DNA from: Hyphobacterium indicum
Lineage (GTDB): Bacteria > Pseudomonadota > Alphaproteobacteria > Caulobacterales > Maricaulaceae
Direction: 5' to 3'
Assembly (NCBI RefSeq): GCF_003129605.1
Contig: NZ_QBDX01000001.1
Coordinates: forward strand, 558,001-622,000
DNA: 64,000 bases
A program made the position numbers and the translations under genes. This document shows positions 56,163 through 64,000 of the stretch, in pieces; within the stretch, counting starts at the first letter, position 1, and every line of letters begins with the position of its first letter. The notes beneath the pieces were generated by a model. The model was not told the origin of the DNA. It searched no databases and saw only the letters and a list, made by a program, of their open reading frames with translations.

Positions 56163-56197
56163 GTGTTACGAGCGTAACGATATGACAAACGTAACAC
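56163..56197. promoter_or_regulatory. Candidate BlaI-type operator
   Basis: A palindrome GTTACGAGCGTAAC (56165-56178) and a second half-site CGTAACAC (56190-56197) that inversely repeats GTGTTACG (56163-56170). The site lies 15-50 bp before the BlaI-type gene, fitting autorepression. Confidence 0.6.
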
Positions 56198-56211
56198 GAT
56201 CGTGACCTGTA

Positions 56212-56592
56212 ATGTCAAATATTCCTTCCCAGGCTGAGCTCGCAATTCTCAAACACCTCTGGTCCGCCGGCGCGCAGAGTGCCCGCGAAGTCCAGAACGC
56301 CATGGGGCCTGAAACCGGCTGGTCCTATTCGACGACCCGGACCCTGCTTCTGCGCATGACGGAAAAGGAATTAATCCGCCGCGAGGACAGCCATGGTCTC
56401 GCGGTCTTTTCAGCGAATGTGGCAAAAGTCGCGCTTATGGGGCAGCTCATCCGGGGCTTCGCCGCCAATATCCTCGATATGGACGGGCCCATTCCAGCCA
56501 CCGCCTTTGCGTCCAGCAAGCTGTTTACCGAGGAGGAAGCCGAAGAGCTCACCCGATTGCTGGAAGACTCATCTGGTGAGGATGAAGTCTAA
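56212..56592 (+). CDS. BlaI/MecI-family repressor
   Basis: A 126-aa winged-helix repressor (PQAELAILKHLW-type start, here PSQAELAILKHLWSAGAQSA; WSYSTTRTLLLRMTEKELI as recognition helix and wing). In BlaI/MecI systems the repressor is cleaved on signalling from a BlaR1-type sensor. The next gene, overlapping by one base, encodes such a sensor, so the pair probably forms one regulatory unit responding to cell-wall stress. Confidence 0.92.
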   Translation: MSNIPSQAELAILKHLWSAGAQSAREVQNAMGPETGWSYSTTRTLLLRMTEKELIRREDSHGLAVFSANVAKVALMGQLIRGFAANILDMDGPIPATAFASSKLFTEEEAEELTRLLEDSSGEDEV

Positions 56593-58082
56593 TGGCGGAC
56601 TTTGCCCAAGCCCTCACGATCGGCGGATTAACCTCACTCGCGGCTGGGGCAATTATCTGGCTCGTCTTCAGCCGGTCCATGTCGACCGGCACGAGTCCCG
56701 CCACATGGCGGCTGGCTCGGCTTGCCTGCCTCATGCCTTTGATGGCGGCACCGCTGATTTACCTTGTGCCTGAACCGGCAGTTCCGTTGACGGCAATAGG
56801 GACGGTGGATCATTCCGCTCTGGTTGACGCTTTTCCGGCCAGCGAACCTGCCCCCGCCATAGTCACACCGCATCTGGCAGTCAGTGCCGTCACATGGGTG
56901 AAGATATATCTCGCGGGCTTGCTGGTTTCGCTCATTCTGGCCTGTCGGCGGCATTACCAGCGGGCACGGCTTTTGAGGGCTTGCCGCCTGCCGGATGCGG
57001 TCGAATGCAAACAGCTGGAAGCAGCAATGCCGGCCGGTGTGCCATCACATATCCGTATTCTGGTCAGCGAACGCCTGCCGGCCGCAATTCTGACTGGGTG
57101 GTTCCCGGTGATCATTCTGCCGCAATCACTGTTCGAAAATGCCGCAGCACTCCGGTTTGCGGTCACCCATGAATGCGTACACGCCAGACGCGGGGACGAG
57201 CGTGACCGCCTGATCGGCGCCGCACTGACCACACTGTTCTGGTTCCATCTGCCGCTGAAATGGATCGAGCAGGAACTCACAACAGCGCGTGAACTCGCTT
57301 GCGATGCTGAAACCGTACATGTGCTGGGGAGCACAGCGCGGCGCGCCTATGCCGCCACGCTGATCGACACAATGCGAATGGCTGCGCCCTCAGCCTCCGC
57401 TTTTGGACCACAAGACAGGAGACATAGAAAAATGCGTATCAAGGCAATACTCTCAGGCCATCGTCCCGCCCGGTTTCGCAGCGCTATCATTGCTGCCTCG
57501 GCAATGACCGCGGTCATTCCAATGACTGTTGCCCAGGCGGCCTGGATCGACAGGCGGGACACGCCCGCAATGGTTCAACAGATTGAGCCCGTTTTAGATA
57601 TGACGGCTCCAGCACAGAGCCCAGCTGATATCTATCGCGTGGAACTGGCGCAGAACATGGCGCCTGTCGCCGTCACTTTCACGGCGCGCCCGGTGGAAGG
57701 CGGCCGGATATCCAGTAATTTCGGCCATCGTCCGGCCCAACCGGCCGCAGCCCCACCTTTCCATTCCGGCACTGACATTGCTGCACCGGAAGGTACCGCC
57801 ATTCTGGCTCCGGCGGCGGGCCGTGTCGTCCACGCTGAATACGGCTATGGCGGCAGTCAGGCATGGGGCAATACGCTGGCCCTGGATCACGGCAATGGCT
57901 GGCAAACCGTCTATGCACACATGCAGGGGTTCGACGTCACACCCGGGGAGACGGTTACGCCCGGTCAGCAAATCGGCCGTGTCGGAAATACCGGCAATTC
58001 AACCGGCCCGCATGTCCATGTGGAAGTCCGGTTCAACGGCGAGCGTCTTGATCCGGCAGATCACGTGCCGGGCCTGCGTTAA
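56592..58082 (+). CDS. BlaR1-type M56 metallopeptidase fused to an M23 endopeptidase domain
   Basis: A 496-aa inner-membrane protein. The N-terminal half has about three or four membrane helices and the M56 zinc site VTHECVHARRGDERD (HExxH at residue 193, second-shell Glu/Asp in ARELACDAE). After a further hydrophobic segment near residue 300 comes an M23 domain: HSGTDIAAPEGT (residue 391) and HVHVEVRFNG (residue 474), with both zinc motifs intact. M23 enzymes cut peptidoglycan cross-links. The fusion couples a BlaR1-like sensor protease to a wall hydrolase; it is known as an M23/M56 architecture, but the penicillin-binding sensor domain of BlaR1 is absent. Confidence 0.92.
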   Translation: MADFAQALTIGGLTSLAAGAIIWLVFSRSMSTGTSPATWRLARLACLMPLMAAPLIYLVPEPAVPLTAIGTVDHSALVDAFPASEPAPAIVTPHLAVSAVTWVKIYLAGLLVSLILACRRHYQRARLLRACRLPDAVECKQLEAAMPAGVPSHIRILVSERLPAAILTGWFPVIILPQSLFENAAALRFAVTHECVHARRGDERDRLIGAALTTLFWFHLPLKWIEQELTTARELACDAETVHVLGSTARRAYAATLIDTMRMAAPSASAFGPQDRRHRKMRIKAILSGHRPARFRSAIIAASAMTAVIPMTVAQAAWIDRRDTPAMVQQIEPVLDMTAPAQSPADIYRVELAQNMAPVAVTFTARPVEGGRISSNFGHRPAQPAAAPPFHSGTDIAAPEGTAILAPAAGRVVHAEYGYGGSQAWGNTLALDHGNGWQTVYAHMQGFDVTPGETVTPGQQIGRVGNTGNSTGPHVHVEVRFNGERLDPADHVPGLR

Positions 58083-58099
58083 AGTCTGGCTCTAACGAA

Positions 58100-58124
58100 A
58101 ACGGCCGGGGGAAACCCGGCCGTT
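58100..58124 (-). terminator. Bidirectional hairpin terminator, mainly for greA
   Basis: Ten-bp perfect stem (AACGGCCGGG / CCCGGCCGTT) with a short loop. The minus side ends in TTTTCG, suiting greA; the plus side ends the M56/M23 gene less strongly. Confidence 0.75.
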
Positions 58125-58145
58125 CCTGTGCCAGCTTGCGACGGG

Positions 58146-58619
58146 TTAGATCCAGTCGACCTTCAATATTTCGTAGGATTTGAGCCCGCCCGGCGCATTC
58201 ACCTCGATCACATCGCCGACTTCCTTGTTGATCAGGGAGCGGGCAATCGGAGAGGTGATGGAAATCTTGCCATCCCGCACATTGGCTTCGTCTTCGCCCA
58301 CGATCTTGTAGACGGCTTCGGCTTCCGTATCCTCGTCGATAACAGTGACGGTGGCGCCAAACTTGATTGTTTCACCATCAAGCTTCGAGACGTCGATAAC
58401 CTGCGCCCGCGCCAGCTTGTCCTCGATTTCGGCCAGGCGGCCTTCAATCCAGCCCTGACGTTCCTTGGCCGCATGGTATTCGGCATTCTCGGACAGATCA
58501 CCGTGCTCGCGCGCTTCGGCAATCGCCTGAATCACCGCCGGGCGTTCAGTCGTTTTCAGGTGCTTCATTTCTTCGTCGAGGGCCTTGAAACCGTCGGCGG
58601 TCATAGGAATTTTTGACAT
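58146..58619 (-). CDS. greA: Transcription elongation factor GreA
   Basis: A 157-aa factor that rescues backtracked RNA polymerase by stimulating transcript cleavage. The N-terminal coiled coil has [51 protein letters not shown] (acidic tip DLSENAEY), and the C-terminal FKBP-like domain includes [18 protein letters not shown]. It lies 39 bp after carB, the normal alphaproteobacterial order. Confidence 0.97.
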   Translation of the reverse strand: MSKIPMTADGFKALDEEMKHLKTTERPAVIQAIAEAREHGDLSENAEYHAAKERQGWIEGRLAEIEDKLARAQVIDVSKLDGETIKFGATVTVIDEDTEAEAVYKIVGEDEANVRDGKISITSPIARSLINKEVGDVIEVNAPGGLKSYEILKVDWI

Positions 58620-58658
58620 GTCTGATTCTTGGCAGTTCTTATCTGCATGGAGGAGAGA

Positions 58659-61600
58659 TCAAATAGAGTAGGATTGCAAGGCGTACGGTTCAAGCGCTCC
58701 GTCATCAATCTTCTCGAGAGAACGCACCGCTGCGATTGCAGCAGAGGCCGTGGTATAGCAAGGAACCTTCAATTCCAGCGCTGTACGCCGGATGGAATAG
58801 CTGTCTTTGTGAGACAACCGTCCTTCTGTCGTATTGACGATTAACTGCACTTTTCCGTTCTTGATATCATCGACAATGTGCGGGCGGCCTTCATAAACCT
58901 TGTTGACGGTGCGGACGGCGATACCGGCGTCGCTGAAGGTTTTGGCTGTGCCTTTGGTGGCCAGGATTTCAAATCCGAGCTTGGCCAGCGCTCGCGTTGC
59001 TTCGATCATCAGTGGCTTGTCGTTTTCCTTGAGCGAGATGAAGACTGCGCCCGTACGCGGCAGGTTGACGCCCGCCGCCAGCTGGGACTTGGCAAAGGCG
59101 CTCTCGAATGTCTTGTCGATTCCCATGACTTCGCCCGTCGACCGCATTTCCGGCCCGAGCACCGGATCCACACCCGGAAAGCGCGCAAACGGCATCACGG
59201 CTTCCTTCACGGCGACATGCTTCGGGTCGGGCCGTTTCAGGCCGAAACTGGCCAGTTTGGCACCTGCCATCACCTTGGCCGCGATCTTGGCAATCGGAAT
59301 ACCGATGGCCTTGGCCACGAAGGGGACGGTGCGCGAGGCCCGCGGGTTGACCTCAAGTACATAGATGATGCCGTCCTTGACCGCGAATTGCACATTCATC
59401 AGGCCGCACACGCCAATCGCCCGGGCCATGGCAATCGCTTCGGACTCAAGCTCGGCAATCATATCTTTCGACAGCGAGAACGGAGGCAGCGAGCAGGCAG
59501 AATCGCCTGAATGCACGCCGGCTTCCTCGATATGCTCCATCACGCCCGCCACAAAGACATCCTCGCCATCACAGATGACGTCGACATCCACCTCGTCGGC
59601 ATTGTCGAGATATCGGTCCACAAGAAGCGGCGTTTTCCCGGAGACCACCACGGCCTCGCGCAGATAGCGCTCAAGGCCTTCCCGGTCACGAACGATCTCC
59701 ATGGCCCGGCCGCCGAGTACATAGGAGGGGCGCAGCACCAGCGGGAAGCCAAGGATTTCAAGCGCCGCCATAGCCTCTTCTTCGGAATGCGCGATCTCGT
59801 TGGGCGGTTGTCTCAGGCCGAGCTCATTGAGCAGGGCCTTGAAGCGTTCGCGGTCTTCCGCAAGGTCAATGGCATCCGGAGATGTCCCCAGAATGGGAAT
59901 GCCCGCCTCCTGGAGCTCACTGGCCAGTTTCAACGGCGTCTGACCGCCATACTGGACCACGACGCCCAGAAGCTCGCCGGACTGCCTCTCCGTTTCGATC
60001 AGCTCCAGCACGTCTTCGGCTGTCAGAGGCTCGAAATAGAGACGGTCGGCCGTATCGTAATCTGTCGAGACGGTCTCGGGATTACAATTGACCATGATCG
60101 ATTCAATGCCTTCTTCCTTGAAGGCAAAAGCGGCGTGACAGCAGCAATAGTCAAATTCGATCCCCTGACCGATCCGGTTCGGGCCGCCACCGAGAATGAT
60201 CGCCTTTTTCCGGTTGGTTGGCTGGGCCTCATCATCGGCAACACCACCCAGCGGTGCGGTCTCATAGGTAGAGTACATGTAAGGGGTGACTGCCTCGAAC
60301 TCGGCGGCACAGGTATCCACGCGTTTATAGACCGGACGCACACCCAGCGCCTTGCGCGCCGCGCGGACATCGCTCTCCTCCATGCCCATCAGGGCCGCCA
60401 GCCGCGCATCCGAGAAACCGTCAGCTTTCAGCGCGGTAAATCCGGCAGCATCAACGGGCAGGCCCGAGGCCCGGATTCCGGCTTCGGTGGCCACCAATTC
60501 CTCGATCTGGCGCAGGAACCAGGGTTCGAAGGCGCAGGCCGCGTTGATTTCCTCAACCGTAAAGCCTTCGCGGAAGGCCTGGGCGATGACGCGCAAACGA
60601 TCCGGTGTCGGACGCGACAGTGCCGCAGAAACCGCTTCGCGCCGGGCTATGTCATCGACCGCCTCATCCAGGTCGGCGATGGCGATTTCGTCGAAGCCGC
60701 TCAATCCGGTTTCCAGCGACCGCAGGGCTTTCTGGACCGACTCCTTGAAAGTCCGGCCGATGGCCATGGCCTCACCGACAGACTTCATCGAAGTCGTCAG
60801 GATATTTTCAGCACCCGGATACTTCTCGAAGGCAAAGCGCGGAATCTTGGTCACGACATAGTCGATCGTCGGCTCGAAACTGGCCGGGATGGCACCGCCT
60901 GTGATGTCATTGCCGATTTCGTCCAGCGTATAGCCGACTGCCAGCTTGGCAGCGACGCGGGCAATCGGGAATCCCGTGGCTTTGGAGGCCAGGGCCGAGG
61001 ATCGCGAAACGCGCGGATTCATCTCGATGACGACCATGCGGCCATCTGCCGGATTCACCGCGAACTGCACGTTTGAGCCACCGGTTTCCACGCCGATCTC
61101 GCGCAGCACGGCGATCGAGGCCGTCCGCATGCGCTGGTATTCCTTGTCGGTCAGGGTGAGGGCGGGAGCGACGGTTACGCTGTCGCCGGTGTGGACGCCC
61201 ATCGGGTCGATATTCTCGATTGAACAGATGATGATGCAATTGTCCGCCCGGTCGCGGACCACTTCCATCTCGAATTCCTTCCAGCCCAGCAGGCTTTCAT
61301 CGATCAGAACCTGGCCGGTGGGTGATGCCTCGATGCCGGCCCGAACAATGGTTTCAAATTCGTCGAGATTGTAGGCGACACCGCCACCGGTTCCGCCAAG
61401 CGTGAAAGCCGGGCGGATAATGGCGGGCAGGCCGATTTCGTCGATGGCCTGCATGGCCTTGATGATGCCGGCGGCACGGTCATAGCCGATGATCCGGCCG
61501 TTCTCGTCTTTCACCTTCGGCGAGGAAATCACCAGGGCGCGCGGATTTTCCAGTCCGATCCGGTCCATGGCTTCGCGGAAGCGTTCGCGGTCTTCGGCCT

Positions 61601-61973
61601 TGTCGATCACATCGGCTTTGGCGCCGATCATCTCGACGCCGTATTTTTCGAGGATGCCGCGCTCATCCAGTTGCAGGGCGCAATTCAGTGCGGTCTGTCC
61701 GCCCATGGTGGGAAGCAGCGCATCGGGCCGTTCCTTCTCGATGACCTTTGCCACCATCTCCGGTGTGATCGGCTCGATATAGGTCGCATCGGCCAGTTCC
61801 GGATCGGTCATGATCGTTGCCGGGTTGGAGTTCACCAGAATGACCCGGTAGCCCTCTTCCTTCAGCGCCTTGACCGCCTGGACGCCGGAATAATCGAATT
61901 CGCACGCCTGACCGATAATGATGGGTCCCGCCCCAATGATCAGAATGCTGTTAATGTCGGTTCTTTTCGGCAT
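58659..61973 (-). CDS. carB: Carbamoyl-phosphate synthase large subunit
   Basis: Makes carbamoyl phosphate for pyrimidines and arginine with the CarA glutaminase subunit (carA is not in the window). At 1104 aa it has full length: two ATP-grasp halves with [21 protein letters not shown] at the start and [21 protein letters not shown] near residue 585, metal/ATP loops [28 protein letters not shown] broken across about 300-330 and again [17 protein letters not shown], and a C-terminal MGS-like allosteric domain ([17 protein letters not shown]). greA follows. Confidence 0.98.
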   Translation of the reverse strand: MPKRTDINSILIIGAGPIIIGQACEFDYSGVQAVKALKEEGYRVILVNSNPATIMTDPELADATYIEPITPEMVAKVIEKERPDALLPTMGGQTALNCALQLDERGILEKYGVEMIGAKADVIDKAEDRERFREAMDRIGLENPRALVISSPKVKDENGRIIGYDRAAGIIKAMQAIDEIGLPAIIRPAFTLGGTGGGVAYNLDEFETIVRAGIEASPTGQVLIDESLLGWKEFEMEVVRDRADNCIIICSIENIDPMGVHTGDSVTVAPALTLTDKEYQRMRTASIAVLREIGVETGGSNVQFAVNPADGRMVVIEMNPRVSRSSALASKATGFPIARVAAKLAVGYTLDEIGNDITGGAIPASFEPTIDYVVTKIPRFAFEKYPGAENILTTSMKSVGEAMAIGRTFKESVQKALRSLETGLSGFDEIAIADLDEAVDDIARREAVSAALSRPTPDRLRVIAQAFREGFTVEEINAACAFEPWFLRQIEELVATEAGIRASGLPVDAAGFTALKADGFSDARLAALMGMEESDVRAARKALGVRPVYKRVDTCAAEFEAVTPYMYSTYETAPLGGVADDEAQPTNRKKAIILGGGPNRIGQGIEFDYCCCHAAFAFKEEGIESIMVNCNPETVSTDYDTADRLYFEPLTAEDVLELIETERQSGELLGVVVQYGGQTPLKLASELQEAGIPILGTSPDAIDLAEDRERFKALLNELGLRQPPNEIAHSEEEAMAALEILGFPLVLRPSYVLGGRAMEIVRDREGLERYLREAVVVSGKTPLLVDRYLDNADEVDVDVICDGEDVFVAGVMEHIEEAGVHSGDSACSLPPFSLSKDMIAELESEAIAMARAIGVCGLMNVQFAVKDGIIYVLEVNPRASRTVPFVAKAIGIPIAKIAAKVMAGAKLASFGLKRPDPKHVAVKEAVMPFARFPGVDPVLGPEMRSTGEVMGIDKTFESAFAKSQLAAGVNLPRTGAVFISLKENDKPLMIEATRALAKLGFEILATKGTAKTFSDAGIAVRTVNKVYEGRPHIVDDIKNGKVQLIVNTTEGRLSHKDSYSIRRTALELKVPCYTTASAAIAAVRSLEKIDDGALEPYALQSYSI

Positions 61974-62104
61974 TCCGGCCCCGTAAAAATTGCGCGCATC
62001 TGTCCACCGCTGGGGGCGCTTGGCGCGCGCGGCGGTGCCAGAGGCATTCGGTTGTCGTGCTAGGAGGCGGTCTTAGACCGGATTCGATCCCTTGGCGAGA
62101 GGGT

Positions 62105-62740
62105 TTACCGCATTCCAATGCTGGCAAGTTCCCGCGACATGTTCTCGCGCGCCTGTGCGCCATACCGTGCCTCGAAATGATCGGTATGGAAGAGGCGGGG
62201 CCGGTTCAGCGCACCTTCAAGGAATTTCCTCCGCCCGGAATCATACATCGGACGGGGTGCCAGCCGGTATTCCTTTCTAATGGCCTCGGCATAATCGTCA
62301 TAGACATCGGCCGGTGCACCCAGAATGGAAAAGTCCGCATCCAGAAAGAGCGCGTCATCATGGTCCGCCCCGCCGCCTGCATGATGAGCGGTGGCCTGTA
62401 TGAGACGGGCAACCCGGGTGACAAGACCGGAATCAGCACCACATCCGGACAGGCGGCGGACGGCCAGCCTGGCACTCTTGTCTTCGTTATCGCTCCGCAG
62501 GGGCTTGTAGACGATGTCATGATACCAGATTGCCAGTTCGACCCGGGCAGGTTCGGAAACGTCATCCCAGACCGGGTCGAGCACGTCGAAAAGCGCCTCC
62601 AGATGGCCGAGGCCGTGATATTTCCGGTGCGCTTCGCTGTGACGTTTGACAATCTCGGCAAACAGCTTCTGTGAGGCTGTCTTGCCGAGCAAAAGCCGGG
62701 CGGCTGTTTTGTCCCATTTGGATCGCAGAAATTCGGTCAT
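62105..62740 (-). CDS. HD-superfamily metal-dependent phosphohydrolase (COG4339-like)
   Basis: A 211-aa protein. The HD-type metal motif is spread over HRKYHGLGHLEALF (near residue 43), AIWYHDIVYKP (near 75), ATAHHAGGGADHDDALFLDADFS (near 117-140). These match a COG4339-type family of predicted phosphohydrolases. The substrate is unknown. Its ATG overlaps the end of the peptide-binding-protein gene by 4 bp, so they share a transcript. Confidence 0.85.
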   Translation of the reverse strand: MTEFLRSKWDKTAARLLLGKTASQKLFAEIVKRHSEAHRKYHGLGHLEALFDVLDPVWDDVSEPARVELAIWYHDIVYKPLRSDNEDKSARLAVRRLSGCGADSGLVTRVARLIQATAHHAGGGADHDDALFLDADFSILGAPADVYDDYAEAIRKEYRLAPRPMYDSGRRKFLEGALNRPRLFHTDHFEARYGAQARENMSRELASIGMR

Positions 62741-64000
62741 GTTACGCCCAGCCTGCGCCAGAGTTGTGGCTGCACGCCGGGCGTAAGGCCGGTGACGCGC
62801 TCCGAAATGAGCCAGTGCGCCTGTTCGTGCAAAAGGGGGATGATGACCTGCTGGTTCAGAAGGATGGATTCCGCCTGCCGGTAAAAGCCGGTCCGCGCAT
62901 TGTCCTCCACGGCCTGGCGCGCAGATGTGATCGCCTCATTAAAGGCGGACGTTTCCGGTGTGCCCGTCTCGAACCAGCCGGAATCATCAGCAAATCCGCC
63001 TTGCGTAAACGGCTCCATAAGGAAATTCGGGTCGCCCTTCAGCCCGCGGTCAAAATGCGACAGCGCGACATCGAAATCGCCGCCGTCAACCGCGGAATAA
63101 AGATCGACCGGCGCTGTTGCGAGCAATTCAGTCTCGATCCCGGCCCGGTTCCAGTCATCCGCGATCGCTATGGCCAGCCGTTCACGGTCGCCGGATGTGG
63201 TCCGCAGCGTGATCCGCACCGGTTCGGTCGCCGCGTTTATCGGTGATGCCGTCTGATCCGTCGGAGGGCGCGGACTGTCGGGCAGGACGGTCTCTGCCAC
63301 ACTGGCGGTTCCATCCATGATCCGGGCAGCAAGAAAGGCGCGATCGGTGACATCTGACAGGTAGCGGCGCAGCGCCGGGCTTTGCAGAGCCTGTCGCTGC
63401 AGATTGAGTTTCAGATAGGTGAATTTCGGTGCCGGAAAACTGTGAACCTGCTCGCCCAATTGCGCTCGCAACAACGCGATCTGCGTTGGTGGCGGAGCTT
63501 CTGCCAGGTCAAAATCGCCAGCCCGGAACATGCGGGTACGGGTGGCGGCATCATCGACGATTTGAACACGGGCTGTGGCCACGGCGGCCGGCGCATGGCT
63601 GTACGCATTGCGGACAAGGTCAAAGGACAAGGCTCCGGCATCCGCAAGCGTGAAGGGACCGGAACCGGCAAAGTTTTCGGGCCGCACCCAGTCATTGCCA
63701 TGAGCTTCGACGATGTGGCGTGGGAAGGGATAGAATTCACGCATCAGCGTGGGGAAGATCCCGAGCGGTTGTTCCAGACGGAATTCGACCTGCCGGTCGC
63801 CGATCTGCCGGACACCGGCCTCGGAGGGGGCCAATTCCCCTGCCAGCACAGCGCGCGCATTCTCGACCGCATAGAAATCGCCGAGCTCACCGCCCGCCGT
63901 TGCCGGGTCCAGAATGCGGCGTACCGACCAGACGACATCATCCGGGGTCAGGGGTTGACCATCTGACCAGCGCAGCCCCTCCCGCAGTGTGAAAATCCAG
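62737..64000 (-). CDS. ABC-transporter substrate-binding protein, family 5 (oligopeptide type), N-terminus cut
   Basis: The frame runs off the right edge; 421 codons are visible. The first visible part, WIFTLREGLRWSDGQPLTPD and then DVVWSVRRILDPATAGG, is the classic SBP_bac_5 signature, followed by GSGPFTLADAG near the middle and a C-terminal LLNQQVIIPLLHEQAHWLIS segment. Such proteins deliver oligopeptides to an ABC importer; partner permeases would lie outside the window. It overlaps the HD gene by 4 bp. Confidence 0.93.
   Translation of the reverse strand, partial: WIFTLREGLRWSDGQPLTPDDVVWSVRRILDPATAGGELGDFYAVENARAVLAGELAPSEAGVRQIGDRQVEFRLEQPLGIFPTLMREFYPFPRHIVEAHGNDWVRPENFAGSGPFTLADAGALSFDLVRNAYSHAPAAVATARVQIVDDAATRTRMFRAGDFDLAEAPPPTQIALLRAQLGEQVHSFPAPKFTYLKLNLQRQALQSPALRRYLSDVTDRAFLAARIMDGTASVAETVLPDSPRPPTDQTASPINAATEPVRITLRTTSGDRERLAIAIADDWNRAGIETELLATAPVDLYSAVDGGDFDVALSHFDRGLKGDPNFLMEPFTQGGFADDSGWFETGTPETSAFNEAITSARQAVEDNARTGFYRQAESILLNQQVIIPLLHEQAHWLISERVTGLTPGVQPQLWRRLGVT

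Noticed and set aside
59511-61076. 521-aa plus-strand ORF opposite carB
   Set aside because: It lies wholly antisense to the highly conserved carB frame; its composition is the complement of carB codons and it has no ribosome site or recognisable domain.

Overview
The window is GC-rich, gene-dense chromosomal DNA of an alphaproteobacterium. The best fit is the Hyphomonadaceae/Maricaulaceae (stalked, dimorphic marine group). This rests on gene content and order: prs-rplY-pth-ychF; lgt with a MidA-type methyltransferase, divergent from ubiK-ybjN-proC; uvrC-pgsA; carB-greA near an ELM1-family gene and trxB. Dense GGGGAGGGG-ended palindromic repeats between genes also fit. The species cannot be named from sequence alone.

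Layout. 1-2.8 kb: end of a membrane protein, a secreted S10 peptidase and an unknown protein. 2.8-4.1 kb: rlmJ followed by repeats. 4.1-12.6 kb (mostly minus): crotonase, MFS pump, lipoprotein, ychF-pth-rplY-prs, MidA-like methyltransferase, lgt. 12.7-21 kb (mostly plus): ubiK, ybjN, proC, uvrC, pgsA and an OmpR/EnvZ-type two-component pair, with a serine hydrolase and a pteridine-reductase-like SDR on the minus strand. 21-25.3 kb: a structured non-coding block, small secreted or membrane proteins, a DUF2282 (bufferin-like) lipoprotein, folB and phhA. 25.3-34.7 kb is an accessory stretch: esterase, cold-shock protein, HET-C/CinY-like protein, orphan secreted proteins, a TetR/hydrolase regulon with twin operators and an S41 peptidase. 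34.7-38.6 kb: a PTPS/QueD homologue, a Na+/Ca2+ exchanger, a Nudix protein, a dense repeat cluster and an HTH protein carrying a repeat copy in frame. 39-42 kb: an AT-rich two-gene island (DCDL-motif protein plus SF1 helicase-like ATPase), the best candidate here for an undescribed, possibly anti-phage, system. 42-47.9 kb: uvrB, lipocalin, response regulator, threonine-aldolase-like enzyme and several very small ORFs. 47.9-64 kb: aminotransferase, Dps, LysR, aldo/keto reductase, DUF547, trxB, ELM1, an ArsR/SRPBCC pair, a BlaI repressor with a BlaR1-M23 fusion, greA, carB, an HD protein and a truncated peptide-binding protein.

Two cross-cutting patterns stand out. First, beside rlmJ, the queD homologue and uvrB lie second copies of the 3' end of that gene. 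They differ from the intact gene almost only at synonymous positions, so they look like footprints of foreign alleles left by recombination, not decayed duplications. Second, one palindromic repeat family occurs at least seven times between genes and once in frame inside a coding region. Functionally, phhA, folB, a FolM/PTR1-like SDR and a PTPS homologue together suggest tetrahydropterin-dependent phenylalanine hydroxylation.
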